From NCBI GenBank assembly GCA_932521025.1, contig OW051469.1, positions 4,104,398 through 4,168,397 of the forward strand: a stretch of DNA of 64,000 nucleotides, written 5' to 3'. Of the stretch, positions 60,100-64,000 are shown piece by piece. Both the position numbers and the translations under genes were made by a program. The stretch comes from Oscheius onirici (Eukaryota > Nematoda > Chromadorea > Rhabditida > Rhabditidae). A model generated the notes under the pieces. It ran no database searches. It had not been told where the DNA came from and worked only from the letters and a program-made list of their open reading frames with translations. Positions within the stretch are counted from its first letter, which is position 1. Each line of letters opens with the position of its first letter.

Positions 60100-60357
60100 C
60101 TACAATCCTTCCAAATCTGATCTTTTCGTCCTTTTGGACAGACTCTTCTGGCTCAGCTCTTTCATGGCTCGCTTGCTTCTGTACTGAACCATCGGGATGG
60201 GGTCTCTGAATCATATACTCATTATTTTTTAGCTAAAAAGAGGAACTGACCCCGAGACTTCTGGGTTCACTATTTCTCCTATCAAACCGCCTAAAACCAG
60301 AACGGGTCGAGACGAATACACTAGACTGAGAAAGAGGGAGAGAATGAGGATTCTCAT
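60100..60357 (-). CDS. Small secreted peptide precursor with dibasic sites
   Basis: Seventy residues in two exons (60357-60251 and 60205-60100; 45-bp intron, GTCAG donor, GATTCAG acceptor, in phase). The start MRILILSLFLSLVYSS is a strong signal peptide, with an upstream TTTATACAG that can act as trans-splice acceptor. After GGLIGEIVNPEVSGDPIPMV come RSKR, then AMKELSQKSLSKR, TKR and SDLEGL. Three closely spaced basic sites would release a roughly 10-residue peptide between two KR pairs. No amidation glycine is visible. It resembles a neuropeptide-like or antimicrobial precursor. No family match by eye. Confidence 0.5.
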
Positions 60358-60650
60358 TGCAGACTGACTGACCAACTGTATAAACAATAAATCATTGGTA
60401 ACCCGATCCCCGAACTTTCCGTCCCTATCAACGCTCTGATTCAAAAAAACCATTACGTGAGCCAACAAGAAGCAGTCGTGGTTATCGTTATCAGTACAGT
60501 TATTATCATTTCCGGTACTGTTGAAGAGGAAAAGCGTGGGTGATGGATATATCAACTCGAATGATCTGTGGAGTAGGCTACAGACAACGATAAGTGCCGA
60601 ACAAAAGAGCAGTGTGTTCAAAATGAAAAGTGCAAAAAAGGCAAAAATAT

Positions 60651-60734
60651 TGGAGAAGTTGGGGGTCGAACCCAAGACCTCCCGATGGTCCTCAACTTGC
60701 GGATCGGGCGCTCGTACCTCTGAGCTACATCCCC
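60651..60734 (-). tRNA. tRNA-Ala-like gene, possible 11-nt intron
   Basis: 84 nt on the minus strand. The acceptor strand begins GGGGATG and pairs with CTTCTCC with one mismatch; the D-arm is GCTC ... GAGC with box A TAGCTCAGAGG; the anticodon stem is CCCGA/TCGGG; the T-arm is TTGGGTTCGACCCCCAA. A TTTTT terminator follows. The 5' half is typical of tRNA-Ala. The anticodon loop is 18 nt, which fits a small intron after position 37 and anticodon CGC, but U33 would be C. It could be a functional intron-bearing tRNA or a pseudogene. Confidence 0.6.
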
Positions 60735-61806
60735 ACATTTGAACGATTTTGTCAATTATATAGGCAAGCGAGTCCAACGGCAAGACTGTAAGGAAATAGT
60801 GATTGGAAGAAGCGGAGAGTTTTGAGGATGTTCTCGAGTCAGTTTTGGACTTTTTATCTTACTGAAATTTAATGGCAAAGTTTTGAAAATATATTGTCGA
60901 AATGGAATAACAATACCGTGTGTTTCTACATATTGGTGAACGGAAGCTTGATATTATCAAGTTGAGCATATTGTGTGAGGACAAAAACAGGTGCGCCGTC
61001 TTGTGAAAGAAAAGAAGGCTGTTGCGTAAGTATTAGGCAAGAGATTAGTAAAGTCCAGATGTTTAAAACATGACAGTGAGCCACTTATCGAACTTCCGAT
61101 TCCTTAAAATTTTCGGTGATTTCTTCACAGTTAATATCAGGGCTACTACATATCTAATTGAAACACCTTTCTACAACGGAAAAATCTGAGAGAGTACAAG
61201 AACCATCAGTATGAGTCAGACATATTCATCGTGTTTCCTCTTTCGCTGATTCTTCATGTTCACAAAACTATTTCAATCCTCTCGACAGCTATTTCTACGC
61301 ACCTACCCTCCAGAATGACGCCTTGTTCATGGCTCTCTAATTGCTAATATGCGCTCGACCCAGAGTTGATCTAATAGTCTGACTGAATGTTGAAATAGCT
61401 GCGCAATTATGCATGCAGTCATTTTTGCTTTGCGACAGATTTCGACACAATTATTTCCCTATATAGTGGAAAGGTTGGCCAGATGTTTGCTCTCGATATT
61501 GTCAGTAGTCAGGCTGTCCAGTTCTTTTCGCTGGCCTTCTCAGCGGACAGTCTTCTCTAGTTATATCATGATTACTATAGGTACTGTACTCACTGAATCT
61601 GTCAGTCGATCCGAACTCTCCAGACAGAACACTCTGTGGTCTCTGTCTCTGTGTCTTTCTCTTCCCTGATCCTTATCTTCCTTCTCGAAAGAGCCGCCTC
61701 AATTTATCAGCGAAAAGTCAGTATAAAAGAGACAAGACTCCTAAGTCCCTTATCATATTTTCCACCTAAAAATCAATCAGCTTCTCTCTTGTCTCTCTTC
61801 GGTACA
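60735..61806. other. Intergenic and lysozyme promoter
   Basis: No gene is seen. The last 110 bp before the lysozyme start carry putative regulatory sites listed separately. Confidence 0.5.
61704..61755 (+). promoter_or_regulatory. TATA box flanked by two GATA-factor sites upstream of the lysozyme
   Basis: TTATCAG at 61704-61710 (reverse complement CTGATAA) and TTATCA at 61750-61755 match the TGATAA core recognised by nematode intestinal GATA factors. TATAAAAG lies between them at 61722. All fall 50-105 bp upstream of the start codon. The role is inferred from the gut expression of this lysozyme family. Confidence 0.5.
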
Positions 61807-62720
61807 ATGACCAGTAATCTTTTTAGGATGCTCTTCGCTTTGCTTGGACTCTCAGTGGCTACGGCCTTCGTCATCCCCAGTGTCCAGGAAGCTCCCGCTG
61901 TCGTCACTGGCAACGATGTAAGTCCAAATTTGGAATCCAAAAAAAACAGCAATTTTTAGGCTCAGTACGCTTATGCCCTCGACCTGGCCACTTATGCCAC
62001 CACCAGCACTTTCACCTGCTTCAGAAACCAGGGTTACCAGGCCGTCTTCATCCGCGGATACTCTCCCGCTGGATCTGGAGCTTACGATTCCAACGCTGCT
62101 TCCAACGTCAAGAATGCCTACAGTGCCGGAATCGGAACTGAGGTCTACATGACTCCTCAGCCAATGGGATCCAAGTCTGCCACCGCTCAGATGGATGAGC
62201 TCTACAAGGGACTCTCCAACAACGGTGTGACTGTCCGCTCTGTTTGGATTCAGGTCACCAGTCCCATCAACTGGCCCAACTCTCCCACATCCAACCAGAG
62301 ATTCATCAGTGACCTCATCACCCGTGCTCGCTACTGGAGTCTTTCTGTCGGAATCTACACCAGCAACCAGGTAAGGGGCAGAGAAGAGAGACTGAGAGAC
62401 AGAGAATGAAAAAGTGAGATAGACTGAAAATTTAAATTGTTCAGGACTGGCAATCTATCACCAACAACTGGTCCGGTGCTGGAAACGGAATCTCTCTCTG
62501 GTACTACCACGTCCTCGGATCCGGAGTCTCTGGCGAAACTCCCGCTGACTTCTCCGACTTCCGTCCCTTCGGCTCCTTCAAATCTGCCACCGTCAAGCAG
62601 TTCGGACAGGTCGAATCGGTCTGCAGCACCACCGTCAACAGAGACGTCTACCTCAACGGCAACAGAGCCGCCGGCATGGCCAAGTCCGAGGGACCCGTCG
62701 TCGGAAGCATTGGACTCTAA
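61807..62720 (+). CDS. Lysozyme-like protein, nematode GH25 family
   Basis: Secreted GH25-fold protein of the kind induced in the nematode gut by bacteria. A signal peptide (MLFALLGLSVATAF) is followed by a short linker and an intron at 61919. The fold reads YALDLATYATTSTF, GYQAVFIRGYSP, NVKNAYSAGIGTEVYMTPQP, FISDLITRARYWSLSVGIYTSNQDW, SLWYYHVLG, FSDFRPFGSF and VKQFGQVE. The segment RSVWIQVTSP lies where family enzymes carry W-[LI]-D-I-E, so the catalytic Asp-x-Glu pair appears replaced by Q-V-T. Activity is doubtful. The stop is TAA at 62718. Confidence 0.9.
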
Positions 62721-62984
62721 ATATAGCTCCAGCAGCCTGACTTTTTTTGCTCAATCCCATACGAGTTTGTGTACATTTCGTGTTCAACATAAACAGTTGT
62801 TTTCGATGACTCACCGCCACGTTTTCATCAAATACAGGGGGCTTATCTTCTGTGGGAAGACGCCCTGATAGAGACGAGCAGCCAAAAAAGGAGCTAAAGC
62901 TTCGGGAGGTACAAAGAGTGAATTGAAATTCAGTTTCAATAGAATTAGTCTTCGGAAACAGAGTTCAGAAGGTCATCAGAAAGG

Positions 62985-62992
62985 GAGTGCAT
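62985..62992. repeat. 8-bp word GAGTGCAT at the left end of hAT copy 2
   Basis: Immediately precedes the CAGGGTTGGGCG terminus of copy 2 and equals the word following the right terminus of copy 1 at 52242-52249. Confidence 0.85.
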
Positions 62993-64000
62993 CAGGGTTG
63001 GGCGAGCGCTCTCGCTCGCACCGCGAGCAGCTGATGGTGCGAGCACAAAATTTGAAAATGCTCGCGCTCACGGTGCGAGCAGTGGGTCCCACAACGATCT
63101 GATAAAAACCGGCCGATTTTGAAATTGTCTTCAATGTTACTTCTCCTTTTTCGAATTCTTTCTTTTTTATTGCTTTGTTTTCTTTTCATTGATATTTTAA
63201 TGGTTTATCGTTCGTTTTATACAGTTTTGGCATAAAAGGTCCTGCTGAAAATGTCCCAATATGATCCATATTTCGAAGAATGCGGCGAAGACAAAGGTAA
63301 AATTTGTGGCCATACGATGGCTAAAACAGGAAGAACAACTACTTCACAAATGAGACATCTCAGCACAAAGCATAGGACCGAATTCGATAAGGTTAGAACA
63401 ATCTCATTTCATATTTTTCACGTATATGTTGTAGATGACAGCTGACGTTGCCAACAACAATGCGAAAAAGCGTAAATTAGAGTTTAAAATCCCCGAAACA
63501 CGTTCTCCTCTCCCTGAATCGCCTGCTCAGGTAAATACCTAATCTTTCATTGTAAAAAATTTATAGCAGACTAAAATTACGGAAGTTTTCACAAAATGGG
63601 ACTGCCAGTCGTCGATGTCATTAAAACTAGATCGTCTTGTTGCTCTACTAATAGCTTACGAAGCACTTCCGCTCTCTTTGATGGCTTTGTTTCCAGGATC
63701 TGCTCATTGACAGGATTCATCAGTCTCTTATGAATGGACAAGATATCAACGATTGGAACCCGCCCTCACCTCTCCCTGATGCCGAAGTACCGAACTTATT
63801 CGATGACTTTGTGCGCTCACATGGGGATAGAATGGTTCCAAATCCCGAGAAGCCAGCAAGCGAGAAAAGGAAAATAGCAAAAAAAAGTTAGTTATTAAAG
63901 ATAAAACTAGTTTTGGTTTTGTTTAGGAAGCTGAATTGTTTTTTTCAACGCGCCCGAATAGAAATCTGGATCCGTATACGTTTTGGAAGGACGAGGACAA
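62993..64000 (+). mobile_element. hAT-type transposon, copy 2, running off the window
   Basis: Starts CAGGGTTGGGCGAGC. Nearly identical to copy 1 through the BED-finger exon (63251 on), the two 36-45 bp introns and ALPLSL. It continues past the point where copy 1 is deleted: after TTTGTTTAG an exon reads EAELFFSTRPNRNLDPYTFWKDED, the start of the hAT C-terminal dimerisation domain. Most of the catalytic region between finger and tail is absent or out of frame here, so even this copy looks defective unless the rest lies to the right. Confidence 0.78.

Noticed and set aside
60229-60783. 184-codon open frame on the minus strand
   Set aside because: It runs through the tRNA-like gene and through the intron of the small secreted-peptide gene; only the last part is real, in spliced form.
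62600-62610. GTTCGGAC inside the lysozyme, equal to the left flank of hAT copy 1
   Set aside because: It could have been the old excision junction, but it lies in an intact codon run of a conserved gene, so chance identity is more likely.
1-64000. CRISPR arrays, bacterial operons or virus-derived elements
   Set aside because: None seen; gene structure is spliced and eukaryotic throughout, and no capsid, reverse transcriptase or envelope motif was recognised.

Overview
The window comes from a nematode nuclear genome. The evidence is a cuticle collagen with the usual cysteine clusters and furin-like site, a cuticlin-type zona pellucida protein, a lysozyme of the nematode GH25 family, a TWK-type two-pore potassium channel, 5S rRNA genes very close to the nematode consensus, and compact genes with many 33-60 bp introns ending in TTTTCAG. 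I cannot fix the clade. All gene models are hand-spliced from reading frame, splice signals and family motifs.

Left arm (1-20.6 kb): a 5S-headed repeat and a GC-rich palindrome, a 7TM receptor, an F-box/FBA-like gene whose intron holds three stacked TA-flanked transposons, an F-box pseudogene, a small acidic protein, mannose-6-phosphate isomerase, and a DOMON-cytochrome b561 gene whose 1,980 bp intron carries a second 5S rRNA gene and a tandem duplication. A long hairpin element sits in the gap before the next gene.

Middle (20.6-42.3 kb) is dense and housekeeping: a Nup205/Nup192-type nucleoporin with two complete antisense genes nested in its introns (a GNAT-domain protein and a TWK channel) and a third intron made of fragments of two further genes; a MIER-type ELM2-SANT corepressor; a gene that joins an RRM, an F-box and leucine-rich repeats; and the Pol III factor BRF1.

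Right arm (42.3-64 kb) is sparse and surface or secretion oriented: a secreted Cys-rich membrane protein, more than 6 kb without a recognisable gene, two broken F-box paralogues separated by a hAT element, an unresolved gene, the ZP protein, the collagen, a 70-residue secreted peptide precursor with dibasic sites, a tRNA-Ala-like gene and the lysozyme. A second hAT copy runs off the right end. The facing ends of the two hAT copies abut the same 8-bp word, so the 10.75 kb between them looks like the product of a transposase-driven or recombinational rearrangement. No virus-derived element was recognised.
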